A stretch of DNA of 64,000 bases from Arthonia radiata (GCA_002989075.1 PSQN01000007.1:310001-374000); one strand, 5' to 3'; shown: positions 33,738 to 46,830, numbered from the stretch's first letter. Notes: generated from the letters alone by a model not told the origin. Translations and numbers: made by a program.

Positions 33738-34105
33738 GCGTCGATGAAGGCGCCAGGTGTAGTGATGAGCCGGACCTGTACACATGGGCAAGCGGAGTTG
33801 AGGCGAAGACTACTTCACTGCTTTACTGAGTGTGCCATTGTCGATGTAATGCAATGCTAATGTGTCTCCGGTGGTAGATAGTCCTGTAGTTTATACAGCG
33901 ATGATGCCACACTCTGATCTTCCGTTTCCGCTTTTCCTATCTTGATTACACGAGGATCCAAAGTCGAAAACACTGACAGCGAGACAAGGAAAAGTATAGA
34001 GTTCTCACAGCGCTGGACCATGCATTATCGCGGTGGACTGAAAACGCAGCAGTCTTCAATATTGCCTGCGTCCATTTTCTTTGGAGCCTACAAGCAATGT
34101 TCTTG
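33738..34105. other. 3' flank of glutamine synthetase
   Basis: 368 bp of probable 3' UTR and spacer up to the start of the minisatellite. No gene is visible. Confidence 0.35.
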
Positions 34106-34412
34106 TCTAGCGTTGCTCTCTTGCAGCGTTGCTCTTCTCTAGCGGTTCTTTGTTTTAGCAGCGCTCTTTTTAAGTATTGATCTCCTCTAGTGTTACTTAT
34201 CTTTAGCATCGCTCTCATCCAGCATCGCTCTCCTCTAGCATCGCTCTCCTCTAGCATCGCTCTCCTCTAGCATCGCTCTCCTCTAGCATCGCTCTCCCGC
34301 AGTATCGCTCTCTTCTAGTATCACTCGTCTTCAATGTCTCCCTTCTCTAGTGTTCGTCTTTTCTATAATCGCTCTCCTCCGGAATCGCTTTTCTATAGCA
34401 TCGCTTTCTCCT
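34106..34412. repeat. 16-bp minisatellite
   Basis: About nineteen consecutive units with consensus TCTAGCATCGCTCTCC. Units 9-12 (34234-34297) are identical, and unit 8 differs by one base. Flanking units decay symmetrically, but the 16-base register is kept without slippage from 34106 to about 34377; the last two units vary by one or two bases. The period is not a multiple of three, so this is not a protein repeat. It lies between the convergent 3' ends of glutamine synthetase and the RNA polymerase III subunit. Confidence 0.9.
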
Positions 34413-34694
34413 AGGAATAGATCTCCCCAGCATCACAGCTCATCCAACGGGCCGTATAACGGACCCAAATCGCATGAAAGCGTTCCAAGACGCTGGTGCT
34501 GGCTAAAATATCCTCACTTCATACGTAATCGACGCTGAATTGGCGCTGCAAAGCCTAACAAAGCACGGTGAAAGCACTCGTACAACGTCGAGGATGGTCA
34601 AGCGAAAGCGTTCATCGCAAGCTACGTGCTTATCAATGTATTGCCATCTCATTCCCCATGACCACAGCCGTCAACGCAGCCGTTACTAGAGGCA
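34413..34694. other. 3' flank of the Pol III subunit gene
   Basis: 282 bp of spacer after the minisatellite. No gene or structure was recognised. Confidence 0.35.
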
Positions 34695-37600
34695 TCAACA
34701 CAAATCATCAAAGCCCGTCCGCTTCCCCACAAAATCTCCTGCCTCCCACCCCATCGGCCTCACCATCCCCACCGCCCCCGTCCCAACCCGCATCGGCAGC
34801 CCCATAATAATACACTCGCTCACCCCCTCGATCCTGTCCACCTGCCCCCGAATAGCCGCCTCAAACAAATGATCCGGCGTCTTCTCGAAACTCGCCAGCT
34901 GCAACACACTGTCCCGCATCTTCGCCAGCCCGAACCGCGTGATCCCTAGCACCGTCCCCTTGAACGTCATGATATCCGCTAATAGCTGCATATGCCGCGG
35001 ATCGATGTCCATCTGCGCGCCCATCACGTCTTTGAGCTCGCGGATGATGGACGCCCGCGCGGCCTCGATGCCGAGCACGTGGTGGATCTCGTCGACGTTG
35101 TTGGTGCGGGTCCGCGTGTACTCGACGCCGGGGATCGTCAGGCAGGCGCGGAAGCCGTAGCCTTCTACTAACAGCTGGTTCTTCTCCAGGTCGTCGGGGG
35201 TGCGCTCGCCGGTTTTGGTGATGACGGCGCGGGCGGCCTGAAACACTACGTGTCAGCACGATGCATTCTGAGGAGCACACAAGCGGGTGTGTTCTGCTCT
35301 CAGAACAGGCGGATTCAAACAAAGCCTCCTATTCAACGACGGCAACGCCCTCGGGAAACAACAGAAGAAACGGTGCGGAGGCTGTGGACTTACCTCGGGG
35401 AGGCCTTTGATGGGGATGTCGGGGAGTTTGCGCTTCAGCGTTTGCAGTTGCAGGAAGAGGTCGGCGTCGTCGGTTTTTTTGGCGCGGGTGGTGCGGCGGC
35501 GCTTTTTGTCGGTGTCGTCGAGAGTGTCGTCGTCGCCGGCGTCGGGGCGGATGAGCAGGACGTCGCCTTTCGCGCGCTTGATGCAGTGGTTCTCCAGCTT
35601 GAGGGCGCGGGACGTCTGCAGGGCTGTCCGGATCTCCGCGAAGGAGAGGTCAAGGTGCAGATTGGCGATGTTCTCCGTGTCGACCTTGATGCGGAGGGCG
35701 CGGTGGTCGCCGGACCAGTACTCCTCAATGTACTCGATGACGTCTCTCAGGTACGTCTTCTCGATGCGGGACTTGACCATGCGCGCGGCGGTCTCGCTGG
35801 TGTCGTTGGTGAGGCGGCAGGTGATGAGGGGGGTGCTGATGACTTTGCTCGCGTTGATGATCTCCTTGATGCGCGGCACGCCCTGCGTTATGCTCATGCC
35901 GGCAACACCCGCGAAGTGGAAGGTCTTGAGCGTCATTTGCGTGCCGGGCTCGCCGATGGACTGAGCGCCGACCGCACCGACGGCGTGGCCGGGTTCTACT
36001 TTGGCTTTCTCGTATTTGTGCATGCAGAGGTCGAGGTAGCGCTGCAGTTGGCTTTCGGAGACTTTGGCGATGTTGGACGCCATGGCGGTCGCGGCGTCTT
36101 CTTGCTTTTTGAGCTTCGCGGCTTTCGGTGGGCGGCCTGGCTTACGGCCGTCGCTCAGCCCGAGGCACTGGCGGGCTTTGATGAGGTCGCTTGCCCTGCC
36201 GTCGATGAAGTTGCCGACGTCGTTAAGAAAACGACGGCGGCTCTCGTATTGGTCGGCGTTGATGTGCTCGGGGCCGTCATCGTCGTAGGGGTATTCCTCA
36301 GAGCTACCTAGTGCCATGCGCTTGTACCTTTTCCTGTGCTTTTGGAGATACGCGTCTGCTTGTTCTTTGATTTGTGCTGGTAGAAGGCTAATTTCATCGT
36401 GCTTCCACTGCGAGGTCTGGGCGTGAATCCACGTTCGCTCGAGATTGACAGGTTTTGCTTTCCCCTCCATATCCACGGGATCGAGACCGTCCTCGCCGAA
36501 CTGGAACTGCACTATGCCAGCAGATGCGTTTCGTACGGTATCATCATACTGAGCCGATAGGTCTTCCAATGACTTCATCAGTCGCCGGGACATATAGCCG
36601 GTCTCGGCAGTCTTGACCGCAGTATCGACCAGACCCTCACGTCCAGACATTGCGTGGAAAATGAACTCTGTCGGTCCCAGCCCAGAGAAGAAGCTACTTT
36701 GCACGAATCCTTTCGATGGTGGCTGTCTCGCAGCTTTGGGGAAGTGTGGAAGTGTTCGGTCTTGAAAGCCGTCCGCAACACGGCTGCTGTTGATAATCTG
36801 TTGACCCACAGTCGCGACCATCTGAGCAACGTTGAGCGGCGAGCCTTTGGACCCCGACTTGGCCATGATGATAGGAGCGTTCCACATGCTGAGCTCGTCG
36901 AAACAGATGTCACCCGCTTTCTTACGAATGTCGCTCAACAAGCCTGAGATTCTGTTTTCCATCGTCTGTTCTTCATCACAACCAGCGTCTCGTCTCAGCT
37001 TGCCATTGTTGAAGTCTTTGATGATCGCGTCGGCTTTCCCATACGCCTCCTTGACGATCGCTTGCTTGCTTTCGACCAGCTTGCGACCAGGGTAGACATC
37101 CCCTATACCAATAGAGAAGCCTTCATTGCTGAGCCATCGAGCAGACAGCTTTGCCAAGCGATTCATAGCTTGAGCTGCCGCATCCGGGCCAAAGTCTCGT
37201 AGAAGCACGTAGAAGATTGAGTCCTTCTTCCCGTCACCCAAGATATTCTTGTCCATCACACCACTCATAATCTCGGAGTTTCGGACGCACATGAACATGT
37301 CGTCGGATCGGTTGAAATCGGACTCGTGTTCTCTTCGACTGTATTGCTTGCAAACCGCATCAAAGTTCACCAAGACGTCTGACTTCAGCGTTGGTCGCAT
37401 GAGGACGTTGAATACTTGCTTTCCCGTCCACAGCGCTTCTGGCTTCATAATGGCAGGATCTGGCAGGTCAATCTTGTGTAGTTGCTTGACATCGCCAGTA
37501 CCACTCTCAACAGCCATTCCGTCAAACATGTAGCTGCAAATTTGAGCGAATTGTCTTCGGTCGTAGAATCGGTCTTTACTGCTCAGTAGGAATGCTGCTG

Positions 37601-39454
37601 TGATAAAATCCTGCGTAGCTGCGATGATCGGTGTGCCGTCCTTGGGTGTTGCCAGGTTATTCTTCACGCCCATTAGCTCTCGCGCTTCAATTCTGGCTTC
37701 TTCAGTCTGCGGAACATGCAAGTTCATCTCGTCTCCATCGAAGTCGGCGTTGTAAGGTGTACACACGCACTCATTTAGTCGGAATGTTCTCCAGTGGCGA
37801 ACTTTGACACGATGACTGAGAATACTGAGCTTGTGTAGAGATGGTTGACGATTGAACAAGACAATGTCACCATCTATAAGGTGCCGGTGTACGATGTCCC
37901 CGACCTTGAGCTGATTGACGGCCTGCTCAAGTCGGTTGAACCTGGCAAGGGCATGTAAGTTGATCCGAAAGGTAGTGCCCGGCCGTTCGACTGAGTTGGC
38001 TCCTGGATGCCTGTATGGACCTCGTCGAACTCGATCTTTCATGTCTCTCAGATTAAGAGACGTCACGCGTTCAGGATATGTCATATTCTTCGCAACTCGC
38101 TCCGGCACAGCAACCTCATCAATGGCGAGATTTGGGTCTGGTGAAATAACGGTGCGGCCAGAAAAGTCCACACGCTTCCCTGAGAGGTTGCCACGAAAGC
38201 GTCCTTGCTTGCCCTTCAATCGCTGACAGAACCCTCTTATGGGCTTGCCGAAACCTGACTGCTGCAGGTTGGGCACCTCACTGTTCACGTACATGGCTAG
38301 TTGCAGCTGCATGAAGTCCCACTGCTCCATGATCGTTGCGATAGGCTTGCCATTTTCAATGCCTTGCTTGATGGTCTTACTCATCTCGATAATGTCGCCA
38401 AGCTTGTTGGTGATATCGTCTTCTGTGGTTGCGCCTTCTTGTGCTACGGACGGGCGAATGCTGACTGGTGGTGCGGGAACATATTGCCACAACAGCGACT
38501 CCGGACGAGACTTATCATGATGCATACCCAGAAGCTCACAGTCGGCATCTCGGATCTTCTGGAACAAATGCAGGACTCGAAGCGGGTTAAGGTCATCTAG
38601 AACCTTTCGGAAATGCTTCTCGATCTCCGGATTGTGCTTTCTAACCTCGACAAAAGTCTCGTCGAAAGTGATCTTGTCCGGCGGAGGCTGCTTCGACTTT
38701 GCTGTAGATGAGTTGTATGATCGGAACTTATCGTGTACGAGCTTCAAAGCATGACCAGAGACCTTTTTGACGGCACCGTTGGTGGCATTGCAGTACGGGC
38801 ACCTCTTACATTTTCGACACTCTGCCATGATCTTCTTGATGATCTTCTTGTGCTCCAGGCTCTCTCCGGAGTTACGTTTTGCTGAACGTAAAAGATCACG
38901 AGTGGCCTTTTCGTCGAGCAAGACTCTGGCACATTCTTTGCAGATGCAATGCAAGATCTCAATGATCTTCTTAAGGTAGCCAATGTGAAAGGCTGGGAGC
39001 GCAAGCTTCACATACCCAAAATGGCCATTGCAGTGTTTCAAGTTGAGCTGACAGGTCTCACACGTGCCCGAGTTGAGCGAGGTGCCCATATGAGGGTCCA
39101 GTGGACCATGACGAGTGATTTTACGAGCATTGCCCGTGCTGGGCGCAAGGTCATATATCGAGCGGTCGCATACTTCGACGACGCCCTGCTTGACAATGGC
39201 CTAATGGTCCAGGTATTAGTATATTGCATTCTGAACAGCATTCTCACCAGATGCTCTAGACTCTTTATACACTTTCATTCCATGCACGCCGGCGGTGGAG
39301 CTCTTGTCCAGGCCACAAAACACCACAGAAGGTAAGGCGTAGAGGCTCTGAAATGACTTACCTCTGGTGAGAGAAGGCCAAATTGCAGCTCCTTTATACG
39401 CTTCGGCGGGGCTCTATTCAACTGCCTTTTGGTCAGGCCTTCATCCTGATTCAT
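34695..39454 (-). CDS. RPO31: RNA polymerase III largest subunit (RPC1/RPC160)
   Basis: The catalytic subunit of RNA polymerase III, which makes tRNA, 5S and other small RNAs. Exons on the minus strand: 39362-39454, 35394-39200 and 34695-35237, giving 1480 residues (the yeast protein is about 1460). The first exon starts [20 protein letters not shown] and joins at LLSPE to [10 protein letters not shown] across a 161-bp intron that has a TACTAAT branch point. Seen: the zinc-binding [16 protein letters not shown], a second CxxC (CKRCPYC), the active-site NADFDGDEM at 515-523, the bridge-helix region [20 protein letters not shown] and the trigger-loop region [20 protein letters not shown]. The use of KRIKELQFG in the N-terminus and the overall length favour Pol III over Pol I/II. 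The last intron is 156 bp. Confidence 0.96.
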
Positions 39455-39871
39455 TTTCGCAGGTGTCGTCGTGCATGTTCTGCCAACCAGGATGCTCTCA
39501 CAGACAGATCGAAATCCATTTCAAGACTCATGTTGCCAAGACGCGCTAGCTCCCTTTGGGTATTAGCGCATACTAGCCACAGTGCCTTGCCGACGAATAG
39601 GTAGAGACGCGACAAGATGAGAGCAATAATGATCTGTCGCACACTGTCATCAGTGTGAGCCTGACTGTCTAGTGCTGCGGACGTGTCACTGTAATGTCTC
39701 GTTGTTACACCCCTACCAAGCCGGGTCGACAGCTCTGCTTGAACCGGTTCGCATTTTCTTAAGAGGCTGATATTACTATGAGGCGGAGATGCCTGCGCAG
39801 GCAACGATTTGCGTAGTGGGCGCTATTACCTTACAAGCAAATCGCTGGACGCGTAACGTAGAAATCTAGTT
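39455..39871. promoter_or_regulatory. Divergent Pol III subunit/F-box promoter
   Basis: 417 bp between oppositely oriented starts. Short overlapping frames are accidental. No motif is assigned. Confidence 0.35.
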
Positions 39872-41536
39872 TTGGCCACGAAGAGAAACATAAGTCGCCG
39901 TGCTTGTCTTCCATTTCCATCCAAAGCATGGAACATGGCCGGCCCACTCAAACCACACCGGACAGCCAGGATGCCTTCTCGCATCGAGTCCACGCTGCCC
40001 AGTGAGCTCAAGCTCGCAATACTTGAATCTCTTCCAGACTTCAAGTCTATGTGTCGACTTGTTGAAGCCTCAAAGTCGTTTCACAACGTGTACAGAGGAC
40101 ACCAAGAGCAAGTGCTGATCTCGTTGCTATGCAACTACATCGACCCCGTCATTCAAAGTGAGGTCACCTTTCTCAGCACGATCAAGAGAAACAAGGAGCC
40201 TTGGTGGGGTGAAAACCTGGTTCATGCCCGGGAAGCCAGTGAGGCTGGACTTGAAGCTCCCTCACCGCTGAGCGACGAGTTTACGGAGCTTGTTCGGTTC
40301 CATAACAATGTGTGTATGCTTCCTCCGAATCTGCGTAATTGCACGAAGTTGCAAGACAGTCGCACTCGCAGCTAATCTGTGAGGTATAGATCAACGACCT
40401 CACCCAAGACCTGTCTCAATCATGCTTCGAGCTCGCGCGTGCGATGAACTGGACAGTGAGTAATGAGGCTCCCCGCCGTCGAAGCGAGGTAATTCGAATC
40501 CAGCGCGCTTTATACCGCATCGAGATCTGGTATGCTCTAAGTCGATTGCATCATCCACCTCTTGAGGAGGTCCGGGATGATCTTCTACTTCGCTTGTCTG
40601 CCTGGGAACTGGATGAGCTTGGCTGCGTGTACGACTACATAGCAACTCGCATCGCAAGAGTCAGAGAGGATGTAAGCGAGGCTCACCTGGAGGGCGAAGA
40701 CGAATATTACCGCCTGCTGTTCGAGTCAGGTATGTATCATGGTCCAGATGCTGTTGTCAACGAGAGGTACCGGCAAATAACAGAAATGTGCAGACACGAT
40801 GCCTTCGCGAGGAACTCCACACTGGGTAGAACACTACTTTATAGGCGGTCTGGATAGATTAAACAGTCTCGTCCGTGCTTCTCAGAGATCAGACCTCAGT
40901 GTGGCTGATCGTTGTCACAATATCCTTCGACTTTGCTCGGGCGCCCCCGGCCGAGCTTCATCGCACGGGTACGCAATCATCACGCTGAGCAAAGCCCTGA
41001 CACAGAAGCCAAATCCGGACGAGTATGCCAATGTGCCGAACCCCCTGTCGAGTCATGAAATTGCCAAAGACACCCCCGTGGATAATCTGGACGCTGAAGG
41101 ACCAAACGCTGCCTGGTTATGGGCACACACCCCAGGCGACAGGCTGGATTGGTACCAAACACGAAAAGCTGACCTAGGTGAATGGTGCGCCAGCATCTGG
41201 GACGAAGAAAGAATCCGCGGCTGGGGACAGCTTCAAGGCAATTGGTCTATTGACAACTACAAGACCTGGGCCCCAATGAAACGCGAGCAGAACATTCTCG
41301 ACCGTAGACGCCGTATGATGGCAGATCCTGATAAACCGAAACTCATACCGTGCAGGCACAGGTTGAACACCGATCCCATGCCGCCTGACCGAGGGCTGCT
41401 ATTTTACCGGGGCAGGACCGAGACCAAAAACCACGCGTTCAGCACTTGTCCTCTATGCTTCGAAGAAATACGATCCTGGGAAAGTGCGCATGTTCGCCCT
41501 CAAGTCAAAGTGGTCCGCTATGGAGGCGTGAGATGA
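39872..41536 (+). CDS. F-box-like protein, hypothetical
   Basis: Three exons, 39872-40309, 40390-40729 and 40794-41536, give 506 residues. The last join moves between two reading frames through a 64-bp GTATGT...GCAG intron and gives ESDTMPSRGTPHWVEHYFIG. Near residues 35-80 the segment LPSELKLAILESLPDFKSMC, followed by RLVEASKSFHNVYRGHQ, has the layout of a fungal F-box (LPxEL...ILexLpd..sl..l). If real, it would bring substrates to an SCF ubiquitin ligase. The rest is alpha-helical and charged, with HYFIGGLDRLNSLVRA conserved-looking, but I recognise no substrate-binding repeats. A pair of Cys (STCPLCFEE) near the C-terminus is notable. An alternative start is the ATG at 39935. Confidence 0.75.
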
Positions 41537-41624
41537 CTCTGCTAGTCCTACAGCCTATTACTTCGCTCGTCGAGCCGTGTAGCATATCTCCGCGTACGTT
41601 GCGAGGTTACTATTGTAGAGACAG

Positions 41625-42203
41625 CTATGCTCGCGCTCCCTTGACGGTCTCCGACTCTATACCAAGATGTTTCAGGAAGCCTTTCGAAAAACGCGACACT
41701 TGTTCATAGGTGATGTCAAAGCCATTCTTGCCACCATAATATGGATCGTCGACCTCTTCATCCTCGCTCTTTCCGCCAAACGCACCGAACATCATGACCT
41801 TAGCCAGTGCCTTGTCCTGGATTGCGCTCGACTTCTTTTGCTCCCTCACGACCCTGTCTCTAACCTCAATAATGTCTTCAAAGTTTTCGGAGTCCATGGC
41901 GAAGATGTAATCGAAGTCGGTGAAGTCTTGCTTACGGAGTTTACGGGCGGCGTGGTCATAGCTGGTAATGCCGTGCTGATTGAGGACTTGAACAGTGCGT
42001 GGATCAGGCGGCGAGAGAGCATGATAAGCGCCAGTACCAGCGCTGTCAATGATGAAGCGATCAGTGGATTTCGGTGCTTGGGACGAGGAGGGCAGTGCGT
42101 CGGTCAATGAACGAAAGACGCCTTCAGCCATTGTGGACCTGCAGATGTTCCCCAAGCAGACAAACAGGACTGAGACACGCCGAGCGCCGTCGTTGGTAGA
42201 CAT
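41625..42203 (-). CDS. LTP1: Low-molecular-weight protein tyrosine phosphatase
   Basis: A cytosolic phosphatase using a Cys-phosphate intermediate. The single exon encodes 192 residues against about 160 in most members; the excess lies in loops. The P-loop CLGNICRS has nucleophile Cys16 and Arg22 right at the N-terminus, as the family requires, which fixes the start. The general-acid loop DDPYYGG near residues 152-158 provides Asp153 and two phosphorylatable tyrosines. It is convergent with the F-box-like gene (88 bp between stops) and divergent from chitin synthase. Substrates cannot be read from the sequence. Confidence 0.95.
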   Translation of the reverse strand: MSTNDGARRVSVLFVCLGNICRSTMAEGVFRSLTDALPSSSQAPKSTDRFIIDSAGTGAYHALSPPDPRTVQVLNQHGITSYDHAARKLRKQDFTDFDYIFAMDSENFEDIIEVRDRVVREQKKSSAIQDKALAKVMMFGAFGGKSEDEEVDDPYYGGKNGFDITYEQVSRFSKGFLKHLGIESETVKGARA

Positions 42204-42880
42204 GGCCAGATTGTACTGGGAGTGCGATGCGTTGGAAAGGGCTTGATCATAAGACAGGGCTTCTGGTGTCTTGGTCTGTCAAAGATTTTGTATGTGGCCT
42301 AAGCTTTCGCCCCAAGATCTGCGCTAAGATTAGAATCGTTGACCTAAAGAAGTAATCTTCACCTATACTGGACTTAGAATTAGTCTAAGCCTTGAGCTTG
42401 CGCAAGTCAACACTATTCAAAACACCGAGAGGCTGCCATCTCGCAGCATATGTCATTATCTAGCCGGTGGATTGCAGGAGAGCTTGCGCGTATCTACAGG
42501 CATGCAGCGCTGAGCCGGTGAATACATGGGAGCACGAAGAAGGCTGTGCACCGCATCACCTGCACAAAGACTCGATGCTGCTTCAGTCCCTCCCTCGTTT
42601 GCCGACTCGTTTGACAGCCTTGTAATGTATTTTCGCATACTATCTACGCACATTGTAATTGCTCCTCATTGAATTGCTCTTTTCTGACCCCATGTACTGT
42701 GAAGGTTGCGAGAGTGTTTATTGGTGATTGTCCCAGCAACCCTTCTGTTTTGAAACGACGCTATCCCCACAACTCCGGCGCATCTGACGTGCAACGGCCA
42801 AGCCATTGATATTTCCCTCATCCAGTCTTTCACACCCGCAAAGGGTTCGAAACGTTTGAGTGCGCAAGAAGAGGCTCGTC
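42204..42880. promoter_or_regulatory. Divergent phosphatase/chitin synthase region
   Basis: 677 bp without a gene. It includes the chitin synthase promoter and a likely leader. No regulatory motif is confidently recognised. Confidence 0.4.
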
Positions 42881-45800
42881 ATGTCGGGCTACCATCGCTT
42901 AGGTACGTCGCCGCCGCATTCCTCAACGACGCCGAAGTACGTCGGGGATCGCCCTTTGTCTCCTCGCAGCCGCAGGGATACGTGTTTCATGTTATTGCAA
43001 CATGGCTCGCTTCGCAATGACACTCGGCTAACACGCTCCTCTTCTTTTAGGAGGCTATGGCCAAGACCCAAGCGAAGAAGACCAGAATCCCTTTAACAAT
43101 CCGCACCCCATGGACCGCCGATATCAGGACAGATCGCCTTCTCCTCAGCCACATCCCGGCTTCCACCCAGGCTACACTGGCACATCGCCCTCACCTGGCC
43201 CCAATTACCATCCGCAAGGTGGCTACCAACTTGAGGACAGACCACATCCTGTTCCGCTGCAAATACCTACCGGACCGGGCCCCTCTGGTAACCCGGCGGA
43301 CAGGCTGGCAGCACAACCAACTGTATGTGTGACTCGCGCGCGGCTCTGCTTTTGAACATTAGGCTTACATCAGAATGCGCCAGTACTCGGTAGAGAACGT
43401 TGCAAACTCCTACGGCCACAACGACGACTACAACAGCCCTCACATCGTCTCACCACCAGGGCCCGGACCCCATCCTGGTTACGATCCTCGTCACGGCACG
43501 GGCGACATTTCATTACATCCTGAAGACCACCACGACGCCTACTACAACGATCCCTACGCCCCCTCACCCACCAATCAATATGACGACCCGTTCCACTCGC
43601 AGCCTCACAACGCCGGCTGGGGCAGTGAACACGATGATCGCCCCATACTTCAAACGGATCACACTCACGGACCGAACCCATACTCAGAACCGTCCCCTGA
43701 CGGCACTCTACACAGCGATGGCTACATGACCGCAACAGGAGAGGTGAAGCAGGCGCCAACACCAGCACCAGTAAAGAGATGGAAGACCGTGAAGGAGGTA
43801 CGATTGTTTGAAGGCAATTTGGTGTTCGACTGTCCGGTTCCTCCGAGACTGCTCAATCAAATTCAACATGCGCAACCACCAGAGCGCGACGAATACACGC
43901 ACATGAGATACTCCGCGGTCACCGGCGACCCTGCGCAGTTCTACTCGAACCGCTTCCGCCTTCGACAGCAGCTCTTTGCGAAGACCAGACATACTGAATT
44001 GTTCATATGCATTACGATGTACAACGAGGAGGACGAATTGTTTGCGCGTACCTTGATCGGGGTCATAAAGAATATTGAATACATGAACAACCGCAAGACC
44101 AGCAAGACATGGGGCAGCGAGGCCTGGAAAAAGATTGTCGTTTGTGTCGTGAGCGATGGGCGTGCGAAGATCAATCCTCGAACGCGTGCGGTGTTGGCTG
44201 CTCTCGGCTGCTATCAAGAAGGCATCGCCAAGCAGCAAGTCAACGGCAAAGACGTTACGGCGCACGTTTACGAGTATACTACCCAAATGACGTGTGAGAT
44301 CAAGAAAGGTGTCGTGAGTGTTAAGAAGGGTAACACACCAGTACAGGTCATCTTCTGCCTAAAAGAGAAGAACCAGAAGAAGATCAATTCTCACCGGTGG
44401 TTCTTTCAGGCATTTGGCAGCGTGCTGAACCCCAACATCTGTTGCTTGATCGATGCCGGAACTCGACCTGGCAAAGACTCCGTCTACAATCTCTGGAAGG
44501 CATTCGATATCGAGCCAAAATGCGCAGGCGCCTGCGGTGAGATCAGAGCTATGCTGGAGAACGGCAAGGCGCTCATCAATCCACTGGTCGCGGCGCAGAA
44601 CTTCGAATACAAAATGTCAAATATCCTGGACAAGCCTCTCGAATCGGTCTTTGGCTTCATCTCAGTGCTACCAGGCGCTTTCTCCGCGTATCGTTACGTC
44701 GCACTACAAAACGATAAGACCGGTCAAGGCCCGTTGGAGAAGTACTTTAAGGGAGAAACACTTCACGGCGCCGACGCAGGCATCTTCACTGCCAATATGT
44801 ATCTGGCCGAGGATCGTATCCTATGTTTCGAGCTGGTGGCTAAGCGTAACTGCAATTGGGTGCTGCAGTACGTCAAGTCATCTGAGGGTGTCACTGACGT
44901 GCCCACTGAGGTCGCCGACTTCATCATGCAACGGCGCAGATGGCTCAACGGAAGTTTCTTCGCTGCTGTCTACGCCACTGTTCACTTCTACCAGATCTTT
45001 CGGAGCAGCCATTCTTGCATACGGAAGATGATGTTTCTGTTCGAGTTCCTGTACCAGTTCGTTAACCAATTGTTTGCCTGGTTCGCTATTGTGAGTCCTC
45101 CTTCCCCTCTTTCCCCCATCAACGCTCGCCATCCATCTCTGCGTTCGCTTGAGACATACAAACTGACACATGACTAAGGGCAATTTTTTCCTCGTCTTTC
45201 GCATTCTCACGGTCTCTCTTGGCGATCCCACCCTTCTCGGTCAAGCTGGCAAAATCCTCGCCGTCATCTTCGAGTGGCTGTATCTCATCACACTCGTCTC
45301 CTGCTTCATCCTCGCGCTCGGCAACCGGCCACAAGGGTCCCGGAAATTCTACTTCACCATGGTGATATTCTGGGTCATACTGATGTGCTACCTTACATTC
45401 GCCGCCGTTTTCGTGGTCGTGCGCTCCATACAAGGCGACATCGCAGCCAGCGGCGGGCACTTGTCCGCAACAGAGCTGCTCAAGAACAAGGAATTCGCAA
45501 CCATCATTGTCAGCTTACTATCAACATACGTCCTCTACTTCACCATGAGTTTGCTCTTCCTGGATCCCTGGCACATGTTCACCTCCTTCCTCCAATACAT
45601 CCTCCTCACGCCCATGTACATCAACATTCTCAATGTGTACGCCTTCTGCAACACGCACGACATCACGTGGGGTACCAAGGGTGCCGACTCCGCTACGAAA
45701 TTGGAATCCGTCAATGTCGGCAAGAACGATGCCGTCAATGTCCAAATTCCTACCGACGACAAGGATCTTAACAGCCAGTATGAAAGCGAACTCAGGGTCT

Positions 45801-46234
45801 TCGCAGGCAAGTACAAGGTCGAGAAGAAAAAGCTCGCCCCAGAAGAAAAACAGGAAGACTACTACAAGGGCTTCCGCAGCGCCGTCGTGCTGGTGTGGAT
45901 GTTCTGCAATCTTGGTCTGGCAGCGGCTGTGCTTGCGACAGGCGGCTTCGAGAGGCTACAAACTCAGGCGCCGCCTACGTCTACCGACCAGCCTGGACAG
46001 CTGCGCATACGACAAGAAGGCGGTGGTGCGCCGAGCGGTTCTAATAACGGCCAAGGCGTCATTGGCAGCGGCACAGGCACGAACTCCGCCGGCGCGACCA
46101 GCAACGAAAACTTGGTGCAGCAGAACAGCATTATTTACATGCAGGTCATCCTTTACAGTGTTGCCGCATTGAGTGCGGTGCGTTGGGTGGGCAGCCTTTG
46201 GTTTTTGGTGTTGAGGTTGCTGCGTGGGGTTTGA
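42881..46234 (+). CDS. Chitin synthase, division 1 (class I/II type)
   Basis: A plasma-membrane GT2 enzyme polymerising GlcNAc from UDP-GlcNAc into chitin. Four exons, 42881-42902, 43051-43322, 43363-45090 and 45179-46234, give 1025 residues. The Pro/Gly/His/Tyr-rich disordered N-terminus (about 190 residues) starts [20 protein letters not shown]. Then come the chitin synthase N-domain, [38 protein letters not shown] and the product-binding QRRRW at 621-625, followed by at least six membrane spans. [20 protein letters not shown] and YNEEDE are class I/II-like rather than class III or myosin-headed. The second intron as drawn is only 40 bp, short but the only one keeping frame. A low-complexity Gly/Ser stretch precedes the last span. 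Confidence 0.93.
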
Positions 46235-46830
46235 GAGAGTGCATTGCTTCAGCACCTACACGGGGACAGTTACGGCCTGAAACGGGTTCAAGCGGAGTCA
46301 AAGTGCTGGCGCAGCTGGGTTTGAGCGTGCTGTGGACATCACGTGCACTGTGTGTGGGCATTGCAATGGCGAAAGGTTGGTGTCAGCCGCTGAGAAAGGC
46401 AATCATTGGCGAAGGAGATGTAGGGTTCCTGGATGTGTCTGTTCGAGCTAGATACCCAATGGCATCTGTCATGACTTGTATGCCACATGGGGTCCAATAC
46501 GCTCGCGTCGTCTAAAGCCACGTATACGCTCTGACACCCATACAGACCGCATGCTCTTCACTGACTGCTGCCTCGTTTGTCTCTGTATGTCCGGAGGGCA
46601 CATAGTAAAACATATAGCAAAGCCGCGGTTGGCTCTTGATTCAGCTCATCACATAAACGCACCTATCACGATATTCACACCACTCCCAGCACGCCTACAA
46701 CCCCCCGAACACGTCAACGCCTCCCAGCGACCCATGCCCTCCAACATTCCACCCTGACCACACGCACATTTCTCACGACCCCCTTCACCAACTACAAACG
46801 CCTGTCTCACCATCAACACAACCTCGAGAA
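46235..46830. other. Convergent chitin synthase/MAD2 spacer
   Basis: 596 bp between two stop codons. Frames such as 46183-46515 are not supportable. No repeats were found. Confidence 0.4.

Noticed and set aside
33946-34257. 103-codon minus-strand frame with repeated Arg/Lys/Leu peptides
   Set aside because: The peptide periodicity comes from the 16-bp minisatellite. The period is not a multiple of three, so it is not a protein repeat.
35250-36311. 353-codon plus-strand frame opposite the RNA polymerase III subunit
   Set aside because: Antisense to a strongly conserved coding region. The composition (Gly, Val, Asp-rich) is what reverse-complemented conserved codons produce.
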